Source of the DNA: an uncultured Steroidobacter sp.
Lineage (GTDB): Bacteria > Pseudomonadota > Gammaproteobacteria > Steroidobacterales > Steroidobacteraceae
DNA length: 64,000 bases
NCBI RefSeq assembly: GCF_937958065.1
Contig: NZ_CALFXI010000047.1
Location: forward strand, 12,607 to 76,606
Direction: 5' to 3'
Part shown: positions 7,444 to 16,601 of the stretch, one piece after another
Numbering within the stretch: position 1 is the first letter of the stretch
Layout of the letters: each line of letters starts with the position of its first letter
The notes under the pieces: model-generated
Database searches by the model: none
Told to the model about the DNA's origin: nothing
What the model saw: the letters and a program-made list of their open reading frames with translations, nothing else
Program-made: the position numbers and the translations under genes

Positions 7444-10400
7444 ATGAATACAGCCGCTGTCCTGCCTTTCCGTGCCGATAACCGAGCGACCCGTCCCGAG
7501 TCGCAGCCGCTGCGCTTCGTCAGCGCCGCGTCGTTGTTCGACGGTCACGACGCCGCCATCAACATGATCCGCCGCCTGTTGCAGGCGCATGGTGCGGAGG
7601 TGGTGCATCTCGGACATAACCGCAGCGTCGCGGATATCGTGCGCGCGGCGATCCAGGAAGACGCCGATGGCATCGCGGTGTCGTCCTACCAGGGTGGACA
7701 CAACGAATACTTCGCCTACATGGTCGACATGCTGCGCGAGCAGGGCGTCGAGCACATTCGCGTCATCGTCGGCGGCGGCGGCACGATCGCTCCGCATGAA
7801 GTCGAGGCGCTCGAAAAGCACGGCGTGGAAAAGATCTACACGCCGGAAGACGGCCGCCGCATGGGTCTGGACGGAATGATCGACGACGTGTTCAAGCGTG
7901 TCGCAGCTTCCGCCAAGCCGAGCTATACGTTCGGCCCCGGCAGCTCGCTCGATCCGCGCGATCATCATCAGCTCGCGCAGGCCATCTCTCTGCTCGAAGG
8001 CAGCAGTGCAGACGATCCGGCCAGCCAGGAAATGCGCAAAGCGATCGCGAAGGTACAGGGCGGCGCTCCGGTCATCGGTCTCACCGGCACGGGCGGCGCC
8101 GGTAAATCCAGCCTCAACGACGAGCTGCTGCAACGGTTCGTGCGCCATTTCCCGGATCGCAATATCGCGGTCGTGGCCATGGATCCGACCCGTCGCCGCT
8201 CGGGCGGCGCGCTGCTGGGCGATCGCATCCGCATGAACTCGCTGGCGGCGCCGAACGTGTTCATGCGTTCGCTCGCGACCCGTCGCCAGAATCTCGCGAC
8301 CAGCGCCGTGCTGAAAGACGTCATCGGCCTGCTGCGGCTGGCGCAGTTCGATCTGATCATCGTCGAGACCGCCGGCATCGGCCAGTCGGACACCGAGATC
8401 ACCGATATGGTCGACGTGTCCGCGTATGTGATGACCAGCGAATACGGCGCGGCCAGCCAGCTCGAGAAGATCGACATGCTGGATTTCGCCGATGTGGTCG
8501 TGCTGAACAAGTTCGAGAAGCGCGGCGCCGAGGATGCGCTGCGCGACGTGCGCAAGCAGTGGCGTCGCAACCATCCCGATCGCGCGCGGCTGCCGGATGA
8601 GGAGGTGCCGGTATTTCCGACCATCGCCAGCCGCTTCAACGATCCTGGCGTCAATCACCTGTTCGCGCAGTTGTGCAAGCTCGTCAACGAGAAGCGTCCG
8701 GACCTGAAGGACCGTCCGTGGTCGCCCGGCGACGTCGGGCCGGTCAAGTTCGTGTCGCGCGATCCGCTGATCCCGGGCACGCGCAGCCGCTATCTTGCCG
8801 AAATCGCCACTGCGGGCCGCAAAGCCCGAGCGGAAATCGAGGCGGCCGTGGACGCGGCGCGACGCGCGTCGGGCCTGTATGAATCATTGCGCGCTTTGCA
8901 TGACGCACGCCTGCCCGAACCGTTGGATCGCTTCCCGGAAGAGGCGCTCAACGACGAATCCGTGGACGCGACTCGTCGCGAGCTGCGCGCCGCTTACAAC
9001 GAGGCGCTCGATAAAATCGGCGCGGAGGGCGTCGGCGAGCTGAGGCGCTGGCCGCAGCGGGTCAAGGGCGTCACTGACGAGAAGTATTCGTACAAGGTGC
9101 GCGACAAGGTCGTGACCGGCGACAACTACGTCACGTCGTTGAGCGGCAATCAGATGTCGAAGATCGCCGTGCCGCGCTTCAAGGACTGGGGCGAGACGCT
9201 GCATTTCATCCTTTCCGAGAATCTGCCGGGCAGCTATCCGTACACCGGCGGCGTGTATCCCTATCGCCGCGAGGAAGAAGATCCGATCCGCATGTTCGCG
9301 GGCGAGGGCGGGCCGGAGCGTACCAATCGCCGCTTCCACTATCTGGCCAGCGGCGGCGGGGCGACGCGTCTGTCGACGGCATTCGATTCGACGACGCTGT
9401 ATGGCGAAGATCCTGACACGCGTCCGGACATCTACGGCCGCACCGGCAACTCGGGCGTGTCGATCGCGACGCTCGACGACATGAAGAAGCTGTATTCCGG
9501 CTTCGATCTGTGCGCCCCGACCACGTCCGTGTCCATGACCATCAATGGCCCGGCGCCGATGCTGCTCGCCATGTTCATGAACACGGCGATCGATCAGCGC
9601 GTGGAACGTTTCCTGCGCGCCGAAGGGCGCTGGCAGGCGGCGGAACAGCGCATTGCCGAGCTGCGCAAGGAGATGAGCGCCAAGGGGCTGGATCTGGCGA
9701 AGTACAACGGCGACCTGCCGCAAGGCCACGACGGCTCGGGCATTGCGCTGTTGGGCATCACCAGCGATCAGCTGATCGCGCCCGGTGTGTTGAGCGCCGA
9801 GGAGCACGCCAGGCTGCGTGCCGAAGCGATGTCACAAGTCCGCGGCACGGTGCAGGCCGACATCCTCAAGGAGGATCAGGCGCAGAACACCTGCATCTTC
9901 TCCACCGAATTCGCACTGCGCATGATGGGCGACGTGCAGCAGTTCTTCATCGACAACAAGGTGCGGAACTTCTATTCCGTGTCCATTTCCGGTTATCACA
10001 TCGCCGAGGCCGGGGCGAACCCGATCAGCCAGCTGGCGTTCACGCTCTCCAACGGCTTCACCATCGTCGAGTACTACCTGGCGCGCGGCATGAAGATCGA
10101 CGACTTCGCGCCCAACCTGTCGTTCTTCTTCTCCAACGGCATGGATCCGGAGTACGCCGTGATCGGTCGCGTTGCCCGTCGTATCTGGGCGCGTGCGATG
10201 CGTGACCTGTACGGCGCCGGCCCGCGCAGCCAGATGTTGAAGTATCACGTGCAAACGTCCGGCCGCTCGTTGCACGCGCAGGAAATTCAGTTCAACGACA
10301 TTCGTACCACGCTGCAGGCGATGTACGCGCTGTTCGACAACTGCAACTCGCTGCACACCAACGCTTATGACGAAGCGCTCACGACGCCGACGGAAGAGAG

Positions 10401-10944
10401 CGTGCGCCGCGCGGTGGCCATCCAGCTCATCATCAACAAGGAGCTGGGCCTGAACAACAACCAGAATCCCTGGCAGGGCTCGTTCTTCCTCGAACAGCTC
10501 ACCGACCTGGTGGAAGAGGCCGTGTATCGCGAGTTCGAATCGTTGTCCGAGCGCGGCGGCGTGCTCGGCGCCATGGAGACGATGTATCAGCGCGGCAAGA
10601 TCCAGGAAGAGAGCATGTATTACGAGAAGCGCAAGCACGATGGCTCGCTGCCGCTGATCGGCGTGAACACCTTCCTGTCCGCGACCGATTCGAACGAAGC
10701 CGCCAAGGGCGTGGCGTTGATTCGCTCCACCGACGAAGAGAAGGACTTCCAGGTCGCGGCCGTGAAGTCCTTCCAGCAGCGCAATGCGGCCCATACCGCA
10801 GATGCCCTACGCAACCTGCAGAAGGTCGCCACGTCGGGCGGCAACGTCTTTGCCGAGCTGATGAACGCGGTTAAGGTATGTTCCCTCGGCCAGATCTCCC
10901 GCGCGCTGTACGAAGTCGGCGGGCAGTATCGCCGCAGCATGTAA
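7444..10944 (+). CDS. icmF: Fused acyl-CoA mutase IcmF (B12 domain, GTPase chaperone, mutase domain)
   Basis: This 1166-residue protein has the full IcmF layout. An N-terminal cobalamin domain (about 22-155) carries the DGHDAA cobalt-ligand motif at 33-38. A MeaI-type G-protein domain begins with the P-loop GTGGAGKSS near residue 215. The C-terminal mutase barrel contains FAGEGGPERTNRRFHYL and GRTGNSGVSIATLDDM. IcmF enzymes interconvert isobutyryl- and n-butyryl-CoA (some act on pivalyl- or isovaleryl-CoA) with adenosylcobalamin. Gln814 in AQNTCIF fits the ICM-type specificity position. Residues about 717-799 form a charged insertion longer than in methylmalonyl-CoA mutase. An acyl-CoA dehydrogenase gene follows after 24 bases. 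Confidence 0.95.
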   Translation: MNTAAVLPFRADNRATRPESQPLRFVSAASLFDGHDAAINMIRRLLQAHGAEVVHLGHNRSVADIVRAAIQEDADGIAVSSYQGGHNEYFAYMVDMLREQGVEHIRVIVGGGGTIAPHEVEALEKHGVEKIYTPEDGRRMGLDGMIDDVFKRVAASAKPSYTFGPGSSLDPRDHHQLAQAISLLEGSSADDPASQEMRKAIAKVQGGAPVIGLTGTGGAGKSSLNDELLQRFVRHFPDRNIAVVAMDPTRRRSGGALLGDRIRMNSLAAPNVFMRSLATRRQNLATSAVLKDVIGLLRLAQFDLIIVETAGIGQSDTEITDMVDVSAYVMTSEYGAASQLEKIDMLDFADVVVLNKFEKRGAEDALRDVRKQWRRNHPDRARLPDEEVPVFPTIASRFNDPGVNHLFAQLCKLVNEKRPDLKDRPWSPGDVGPVKFVSRDPLIPGTRSRYLAEIATAGRKARAEIEAAVDAARRASGLYESLRALHDARLPEPLDRFPEEALNDESVDATRRELRAAYNEALDKIGAEGVGELRRWPQRVKGVTDEKYSYKVRDKVVTGDNYVTSLSGNQMSKIAVPRFKDWGETLHFILSENLPGSYPYTGGVYPYRREEEDPIRMFAGEGGPERTNRRFHYLASGGGATRLSTAFDSTTLYGEDPDTRPDIYGRTGNSGVSIATLDDMKKLYSGFDLCAPTTSVSMTINGPAPMLLAMFMNTAIDQRVERFLRAEGRWQAAEQRIAELRKEMSAKGLDLAKYNGDLPQGHDGSGIALLGITSDQLIAPGVLSAEEHARLRAEAMSQVRGTVQADILKEDQAQNTCIFSTEFALRMMGDVQQFFIDNKVRNFYSVSISGYHIAEAGANPISQLAFTLSNGFTIVEYYLARGMKIDDFAPNLSFFFSNGMDPEYAVIGRVARRIWARAMRDLYGAGPRSQMLKYHVQTSGRSLHAQEIQFNDIRTTLQAMYALFDNCNSLHTNAYDEALTTPTEESVRRAVAIQLIINKELGLNNNQNPWQGSFFLEQLTDLVEEAVYREFESLSERGGVLGAMETMYQRGKIQEESMYYEKRKHDGSLPLIGVNTFLSATDSNEAAKGVALIRSTDEEKDFQVAAVKSFQQRNAAHTADALRNLQKVATSGGNVFAELMNAVKVCSLGQISRALYEVGGQYRRSM

Positions 10945-10968
10945 CGACCAGCCAAGACACCGACTGCC

Positions 10969-12741
10969 ATGTACAAAGCACCTCTGAAAGAACTGCGCTT
11001 CGCCATTCATCGACTGATCGGCGATCAGCGTCTGGTCGGACTGTCCGGCCTGCCCGACTACTCCACCGAGTTTGCGGACGCGGTGCTCGAGGAAGCGGCC
11101 CGCTTTGCCGAGGGCGTGCTCGATCCCATCAATCGGATCGGCGATCGCACCGGCGCGAAGTGGACCGCCGAAGGCGTGCGCATGCCGGCCGAGTTCAAGG
11201 CCGCGTATGCCAGGTTCGTCGAGGGCGGCTGGACGCAGTTGCGCGCCGAACCGGAGTTCGGCGGCCAGGGCGCGCCCATCATGCTGGGCACGGCCGTGGA
11301 AGAGCTGTGGGCGTCGTCGAATCTGGCGTTCAAGCTGTGCCCCATGCTCACGCAGGGCGCGGTCGAGGCCATCAATCAAGCCGGCTCGCAGGCGCAGAAA
11401 GAAAAGTATCTGCCCAAGATGATCAGCGGCGAATGGACCGGCACGATGAATCTCACCGAGCCGCAGGCGGGTTCCGATCTGGCTGCCATCCGTACTCGCG
11501 CCGTGCAGGAAGGCGATCATTATCGCCTGTACGGCCAGAAGATCTTCATCACCTACGGCGATCACGACTACACCTCGAACATCATTCACATGGTGCTCGC
11601 GCGCATCGAAGGCGCGCCGGCCGGCGTGCGCGGCATTTCGTTGTTCATCGTGCCGAAGGTGCTGGTGAACGAGGACGGCAGTCTGGGTGCGCCCAACGAT
11701 GTGCGCTGTGTCTCCATCGAGCACAAGCTCGGCATTCACGGCAGCCCGACCTGCGTGCTGTCGTATGGGGATAAGGAAGGCGCGGTCGGTTACCTGGTCG
11801 GCGAAGAGAATCGCGGCCTGGAATACATGTTCATCATGATGAACGCCGCGCGTCTGTCGGTCGGTCTGGAAGGCTATGCGCTCGCCGAGCGTGCCTATCA
11901 GCAGGCGCTCGAGTATTCGCGTACGCGCGTGCAGGGCAAGCCGAAGACCAGGAATGTTCCGGAAGGCGCGAAGGTCGCGCCGATCGCGTATCACCCCGAT
12001 GTGAAGCGCATGCTGCTGACCCAGAAGGCATACACCGATGCGGCGCGAGCTGTCGCGCTGTACGCAGCGATGCAGCTGGATTTGGGCAAGCATCTGCCCG
12101 AGGGCGAGGAAAAGGCGAAGGCGCAGGCTCGTGGCGAGTTGCTGATCCCGATCGTGAAGGGCTGGTCCACCGAGCTGGGCGTGTCGATGGCGTCGCTGGG
12201 CGTGCAGGTGCACGGTGGCATGGGCTTCATCGAAGAGACCGGCGCCGCGCAGATCCTCCGCGACTCGCGTATCGCGCCTATCTACGAAGGCACCACGGGC
12301 ATTCAGGCGGGCGATCTGGTCGGCCGCAAGGTTGGCCGTGACAACGGCGCGGCGATGAATGCACTGATCGCCGATATGCAGGCGGAGCTCGAGAAGATTT
12401 CATCGAGCGATGCAGGTGTCGCTGCAAGCAAGGCCGCTGCACTGGGAGCTGTCGCTGCGTTGAAGGACGCGACGGCGGCTGTGCTGAAGGATCCGGAGGG
12501 CGCGCTGGCGATTTGCGTGCCTTATTTGATGCTCGGTGGCGTCGCCATCGGCGGCTGGCTCACCGCGAAGGCGCACGATCTGGCGGTTCGCGAATCGTCC
12601 TCGGATCCGGAGTTCTTCGCCGCCAAACAGCAGATCGCGCGTTTCTATGCGGCGAATCTGTTGCCGGAAGCGCAGACGCTGGCGCGTGTCGTGAAGCAGG
12701 GCGCGGCGTCGATTCTGGAAGCGGATCCGGCGAAGCTGTAA
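10969..12741 (+). CDS. Acyl-CoA dehydrogenase with C-terminal extension (AcdA/DmdC-like)
   Basis: The 590-residue flavoprotein is longer than ordinary acyl-CoA dehydrogenases (about 380) and has the layout of the C-terminally extended subgroup (ACAD family with DUF at the C-terminus, which includes DmdC). Recognisable are the FAD/substrate motif MNLTEPQAGSDLAAIRTRA and the C-terminal signature VHGGMGFIEETGAAQILRDS with IYEGTTGIQAGDLVGRK. It follows icmF in the same orientation, so it probably oxidises the linear or branched acyl-CoA made or used by the mutase. The exact chain preference cannot be read from the sequence. A long GC-rich hairpin follows the stop. Confidence 0.9.
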   Translation: MYKAPLKELRFAIHRLIGDQRLVGLSGLPDYSTEFADAVLEEAARFAEGVLDPINRIGDRTGAKWTAEGVRMPAEFKAAYARFVEGGWTQLRAEPEFGGQGAPIMLGTAVEELWASSNLAFKLCPMLTQGAVEAINQAGSQAQKEKYLPKMISGEWTGTMNLTEPQAGSDLAAIRTRAVQEGDHYRLYGQKIFITYGDHDYTSNIIHMVLARIEGAPAGVRGISLFIVPKVLVNEDGSLGAPNDVRCVSIEHKLGIHGSPTCVLSYGDKEGAVGYLVGEENRGLEYMFIMMNAARLSVGLEGYALAERAYQQALEYSRTRVQGKPKTRNVPEGAKVAPIAYHPDVKRMLLTQKAYTDAARAVALYAAMQLDLGKHLPEGEEKAKAQARGELLIPIVKGWSTELGVSMASLGVQVHGGMGFIEETGAAQILRDSRIAPIYEGTTGIQAGDLVGRKVGRDNGAAMNALIADMQAELEKISSSDAGVAASKAAALGAVAALKDATAAVLKDPEGALAICVPYLMLGGVAIGGWLTAKAHDLAVRESSSDPEFFAAKQQIARFYAANLLPEAQTLARVVKQGAASILEADPAKL

Positions 12742-12760
12742 TCGCAAGACTCACCGCTTG

Positions 12761-12787
12761 GGCCCCCTCCCGTGCAGGGAGGGGGCC
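12761..12787. terminator. Strong GC-rich hairpin between convergent genes
   Basis: A perfect 11-bp stem (GGCCCCCTCCC with its complement, loop GTGCA) lies 20 bases after the acyl-CoA dehydrogenase stop and before the end of the convergent bioD. There is no T-run, so it may be a processing or Rho-assisted end. Confidence 0.6.
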
Positions 12788-12859
12788 AACGATCAGGCCC
12801 GCTCAGCTCGCCTGGCAGGTCGTCGGCGACGGAGCGCGATGTTCCGCGTCCTCAATCCA

Positions 12860-13555
12860 TCAGCCGCACGTCAACGCGCGCGCCGAGCCTTGATTGGTGT
12901 TCTTCTGGCACGCCCTTTCGATCGCGACGGCCAGAGAATGCACGTCGGTGATCACAGTGAGCCGGTCCTGCTCGATCAGCCAGCGCCGGTTCAGCTCGTG
13001 CAGCGGGTCGTCCGGATTGAAGCGGTTCAAATAAACGAGGGTGGGCGTGGGGCTGGTAGCGGCCAGCGTGAGGCGCACGGCATTGATGGTGCCCAGCTTC
13101 GCATCGGCGACCAGCAGCATCTGATCCACTTGCAGACGACGCAGCAGTTCCAGGCTGTCGCCATCGCAAGCCAGCGGCGAGCGCACGCCGCCGACCGTTT
13201 CGACGAAGCCCATGTCCACCGCCGCGGGCCAGCGGATTTCGTTCACGATCTCTGACATCCACACCGGGCTGCGCCCGAGTGCGTCGGCCGCCATCGGCGG
13301 CGCGAGCGCGATCGGGTACCAGCGATGAGCAGGACAGATGTCCGTCACTTCTTCGCCGCTCGCCCCGGCGAGGCGAGCGGCATCGGTGTCGATCTCATCC
13401 GGCCCATAGGATTGCACCGGTTTACGCGCGGCCACGCGTGAGCCGCGCAGCTTCAGCGTTGCCAGCAGCTGCGCGGTCACCCAGGTCTTGCCTACTTCCG
13501 TGTTCGTCCCGATCACACCAATCAATAGGGAAGGTCTGGAATCCATCAGAGTCAT
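12860..13555 (-). CDS. bioD: Dethiobiotin synthetase BioD
   Basis: The protein starts with the ATP-binding loop GTNTEVGKTW and keeps the BioD features K-P-V-Q-S (substrate lysine region), an APPMAAD stretch and the VETVGGVRSPLA block. It makes dethiobiotin from 7,8-diaminopelargonate, CO2 and ATP. It is the last gene of bioA-bioF-bioD, starting 20 bases after the bioF stop codon. The ATG at 13555 is used; a TTG at 13564 and an ATG at 13546 are alternatives. Confidence 0.92.
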   Translation of the reverse strand: MTLMDSRPSLLIGVIGTNTEVGKTWVTAQLLATLKLRGSRVAARKPVQSYGPDEIDTDAARLAGASGEEVTDICPAHRWYPIALAPPMAADALGRSPVWMSEIVNEIRWPAAVDMGFVETVGGVRSPLACDGDSLELLRRLQVDQMLLVADAKLGTINAVRLTLAATSPTPTLVYLNRFNPDDPLHELNRRWLIEQDRLTVITDVHSLAVAIERACQKNTNQGSARALTCG

Positions 13556-13575
13556 GCGTCTCAAGCGATTTCGAG

Positions 13576-14685
13576 TTAAACAGAATTGAGTTGACCGAGC
13601 GCGGTCCGCAGCTTGCTGACCATCGCCTCCGTGTGAGATGCCGACAGCGCTACGCGCAACCGCGCGGTTCCCTTCGGTACCGTCGGTGGGCGGATCGCAG
13701 GCACGTGGATGCCGGCTTCTCGTAACTGGGCCGCCGCCGCCAGCGCAGCCGCATCGTCGCCGAGCACGATGGGCACGATGGCCGACGGATGACCCGGGCG
13801 AAGCATATCGATGAGCGAGCGCAGGCGCGTTCGCAACCGATCGCCTTCTTCGCTCCGGCAGATGCGCACTGCCGCCGCCGCGGCGGCGGTGTCGGCCGGC
13901 GACAGGCCGGTGGTGAAGATGAAAGTCCGCGCGCGATTGACGAGCAGTTCGATCAGCCGGCTGGAGCCGGCGACGAAGCCGCCCAACGAGCCCAGCGTCT
14001 TCGACAGCGTCCCGACGTGCAACACCTCGACATCGCGAGTCGGCGGCAGCTTGGGGCCGAGCGCGGCATGCGCTTCATCGATGACCAGCAGCGCGCCATG
14101 CTCGCTGCACAACCCGGCGAGCGCAGGCAAGGGCGCAGTGTCACCATCCATGGAGAACACCGATTCAGTCACCACGATTTTCCGACCTGGAGTTTGTCTA
14201 AGCAGGCTCTGCAGGTGCTGCAGATCCAGGTGACGGTAAATCAAAGTGCGCGCTTTGGCCAGACGACAGCCATCGATGATCGACGCATGATTGAGCTCGT
14301 CGCTGAAAAGAGTCACGTCGGCTTCGCCCATTGTTGTCAGCACGCCAAGATTCGCCGCGTACCCGGAAGGAAACACGAGTGCGCGCTCGGTTTGGTTCCA
14401 TTCGGCGAGCAGCGATTCCAATTCCACGTGCAGACTGCGAGTGCCGACGATCAGGCGCGACGCCATTGCGCCGGTGCCAAAGCGTTCGATGGCTGCAATG
14501 GCGGCGAGGCGCACCTGGGGATGCGCGGCCAGGCCGAGATAGTCGTTGGAAGCAAAAGAAACGAGCGTCCGGTCCCGCAATTTGCCTTCGGGACCATCGG
14601 TATCGAAAGGCACCGTCTCGCGGTATCTGTTGATGGCGCGCAGAGCGGCCAGCTCGCGTTCCGCCCAGGTGTTCCAGTTGCTCAT
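13576..14685 (-). CDS. bioF: 8-amino-7-oxononanoate synthase BioF
   Basis: The 369-residue fold-type I PLP enzyme shows the family blocks SFASNDYLGLAAHP, FGTGAMASRLIVGT, the aspartate-containing VIDEAHAALGP, and the PLP lysine in HVGTLSKTLGSLGG. It condenses pimeloyl-thioester with alanine in biotin synthesis. It overlaps the bioA stop by 4 bases (ATGA) and is followed by bioD, so the three are co-transcribed leftwards. Confidence 0.93.
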   Translation of the reverse strand: MSNWNTWAERELAALRAINRYRETVPFDTDGPEGKLRDRTLVSFASNDYLGLAAHPQVRLAAIAAIERFGTGAMASRLIVGTRSLHVELESLLAEWNQTERALVFPSGYAANLGVLTTMGEADVTLFSDELNHASIIDGCRLAKARTLIYRHLDLQHLQSLLRQTPGRKIVVTESVFSMDGDTAPLPALAGLCSEHGALLVIDEAHAALGPKLPPTRDVEVLHVGTLSKTLGSLGGFVAGSSRLIELLVNRARTFIFTTGLSPADTAAAAAAVRICRSEEGDRLRTRLRSLIDMLRPGHPSAIVPIVLGDDAAALAAAAQLREAGIHVPAIRPPTVPKGTARLRVALSASHTEAMVSKLRTALGQLNSV

Positions 14686-15956
14686 GCTGTTTCCTCCAGC
14701 GCCGCCGCGAGCGTCGTCACGATGCGCTCGATCTCGGTTGCCGTGATGGTGAGCGGCGGGACGATGGTCACCACCGGCCCCATGGATCGGGACAGCACCC
14801 CGCGCTTGATCATTGCCGTACAGGTTCGGCGGGCGAACTTGGGGTCGTCGCTGGTATCGAGCTCGACCGCGCCCATCAGGCCTTGCAGGCGAATCTGTTT
14901 CACCCGCTTGAACGGACGGATGCGCGTCTCCAGTTCGGTGCGCAGCTGCGCGGAGCGTTCACGCACGTTCTCGAGGACGGGCAGGGTTGTAATCAGCTGT
15001 AAATGTTTGAGCGCCACCGCCGCGGCGAGCGCATTGCCGCCATACGAGTGGCCGTGATACAGCGTCTTCTCGCTCAGGTCGGGACCCAGGAACGCGGCGA
15101 ACACCCGCTGTGACGCTACCGTCGCCGACATCGGCAGATAGCCGCCGGTGATGCCCTTGCCCAGGCACATCAAATCCGGTCGCAAACCGCATTGCTCGGA
15201 CGCGAACAGCGTGCCGGTGCGGCCGAAGCCGGTCGCGACTTCATCGCAGATCAGCAGCACACCGGTTTCATGACACGCCTTGCCGAGCTCGGCGAAATCG
15301 GCAGCCGGCGCGATCGACATGCCGGCCGCACCTTGCACCAGAGGCTCAACCACCACGGCCGCGAGCTTGCGATGATGTTCGCGAACCATCTGTGCCGCCG
15401 TGAGGACAGCGCCTGGTTCGGAGAATGCTGGAGCACGGAGCACCGGGAAGCGCAGCGGATCGAAAATCTGTGTGCCGAAGCCACCGCCGCCCAACGATAG
15501 CGAGCCGATGGTGTCGCCGTGATAGCCGTCGCCGAACGCGAGGTAGGTCGTGCGGCCTTGCTCGCCTTTGTTGGTCCAGTACTGGAACGCAATCTTCAGC
15601 GCCTGCTCGACCGCGGCGGCGCCGTCCGATGCGAACAATGTATGTGCGCGATCCACCGGCACGAGGCGAGCCAGCGCTTCGGCGAATTCGATCACGATGC
15701 GATTGCCATTGCCGAGCATGGTCGAATGAGCGACGCGGTCCAGCTGTTCGCGCACTGCCTGATCGAGCTCGGGCACACGATGGCCGAGCGTCGTGACCCA
15801 GAGCGAGGAGATCGCGTCCAGGTAACGGCGTCCTTCGACATCGATGAGCTCACGCCCTTCGGCGCGCTCCACGATGACCGGGCTGTTCTCGCCATAGCAA
15901 TCCATCTGAGTAAAGCCGTGCCAGACGCTGGCGGCGTCGCGTTCGAGCCAGTTCAT
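14682..15956 (-). CDS. bioA: Adenosylmethionine-8-amino-7-oxononanoate aminotransferase BioA
   Basis: The 424-residue class III aminotransferase has the BioA signatures DAISSLWVTTLGHRVPELD, FASDGAAAVEQALKIAFQYW, the PLP aspartate in ICDEVATGFGRTGTLFASE, and the PLP lysine in CLGKGITGGYLPMSATV. It transfers the amino group from SAM to make diaminopelargonate. It is the first gene of the biotin unit; GAGG lies 8 bases before its ATG. bioB, bioC and bioH are not in this window. It is divergent from the phosphoribosyltransferase, with a 70-base shared spacer. Confidence 0.93.
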   Translation of the reverse strand: MNWLERDAASVWHGFTQMDCYGENSPVIVERAEGRELIDVEGRRYLDAISSLWVTTLGHRVPELDQAVREQLDRVAHSTMLGNGNRIVIEFAEALARLVPVDRAHTLFASDGAAAVEQALKIAFQYWTNKGEQGRTTYLAFGDGYHGDTIGSLSLGGGGFGTQIFDPLRFPVLRAPAFSEPGAVLTAAQMVREHHRKLAAVVVEPLVQGAAGMSIAPAADFAELGKACHETGVLLICDEVATGFGRTGTLFASEQCGLRPDLMCLGKGITGGYLPMSATVASQRVFAAFLGPDLSEKTLYHGHSYGGNALAAAVALKHLQLITTLPVLENVRERSAQLRTELETRIRPFKRVKQIRLQGLMGAVELDTSDDPKFARRTCTAMIKRGVLSRSMGPVVTIVPPLTITATEIERIVTTLAAALEETA

Positions 15957-16026
15957 GCTGTCAACCTCGTCTACGGAATCAAGTCGACAGTGTAAGCGAG
16001 TTGCGGCCGGCGTGTATGATGCTGCG

Positions 16027-16593
16027 ATGGAAAAAACCTATATTTCGGCGGAATCCCTGCTGCGGGACTCCCTGGCATTGGGGCTGCAGATCGTCCGCAG
16101 CGGCTTCCGGCCGTCGTTCCTGGTGGGCATCTGGCGGGGCGGGGCGCCGATCGGCATCTCGGTCCAGGAGGTGCTGGAATTCAACGGCATCGAGTGCGAT
16201 CACATCTCGATCCGCACGTCCTCGTACCTGGGCATGGACCTGCAGTCCAAGACGGTGCGGGTGCACGCGATCGATTACCTGGTGTCGCGGTTGAGCGCCG
16301 AAGACCAGCTGCTGCTGATCGACGATGTGTTCGACTCGGGACGCAGCCTCGAAGCGGTGGTCGCCGAGTTGCAGCGTCGCTGCCGGCGCAACATGCCGGA
16401 GCAGGTCAGGATCGCGACGGTCTATTACAAGCCGAGCAGGAACACGAGCTCACTGCGGCCGGACTACTGCATTCGCGAGACGGATCAGTGGCTGGTGTTT
16501 CCGCACGAGTTGCAGGGGCTGACCCGGGAAGAGATTCTGGCGAACAAGCCGGTGGGCGAGGATTTCTTCCTGCCGACGTCGCAGACCAGATGA
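16027..16593 (+). CDS. Hypoxanthine-type phosphoribosyltransferase
   Basis: The 188-residue protein has the PRPP-binding motif LLLIDDVFDSGRSLEAVV of purine salvage phosphoribosyltransferases and the upstream FLVGIWRGGAPIGISV loop. It most resembles proteins annotated as hypoxanthine/guanine phosphoribosyltransferase, converting a purine base plus PRPP to the nucleotide. The exact base is not certain. The ATG at 16027 follows a TATGAT box (16015-16020) by six bases with no Shine-Dalgarno, suggesting a leaderless transcript. It is convergent with the M20 peptidase, 8 bases apart. Confidence 0.82.
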   Translation: MEKTYISAESLLRDSLALGLQIVRSGFRPSFLVGIWRGGAPIGISVQEVLEFNGIECDHISIRTSSYLGMDLQSKTVRVHAIDYLVSRLSAEDQLLLIDDVFDSGRSLEAVVAELQRRCRRNMPEQVRIATVYYKPSRNTSSLRPDYCIRETDQWLVFPHELQGLTREEILANKPVGEDFFLPTSQTR

Positions 16594-16601
16594 CTGGCCC
16601 C

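Noticed and set aside
7159..8658. 499-codon open frame on the minus strand
   Set aside because: Overlaps TetR and icmF and has no family pattern.
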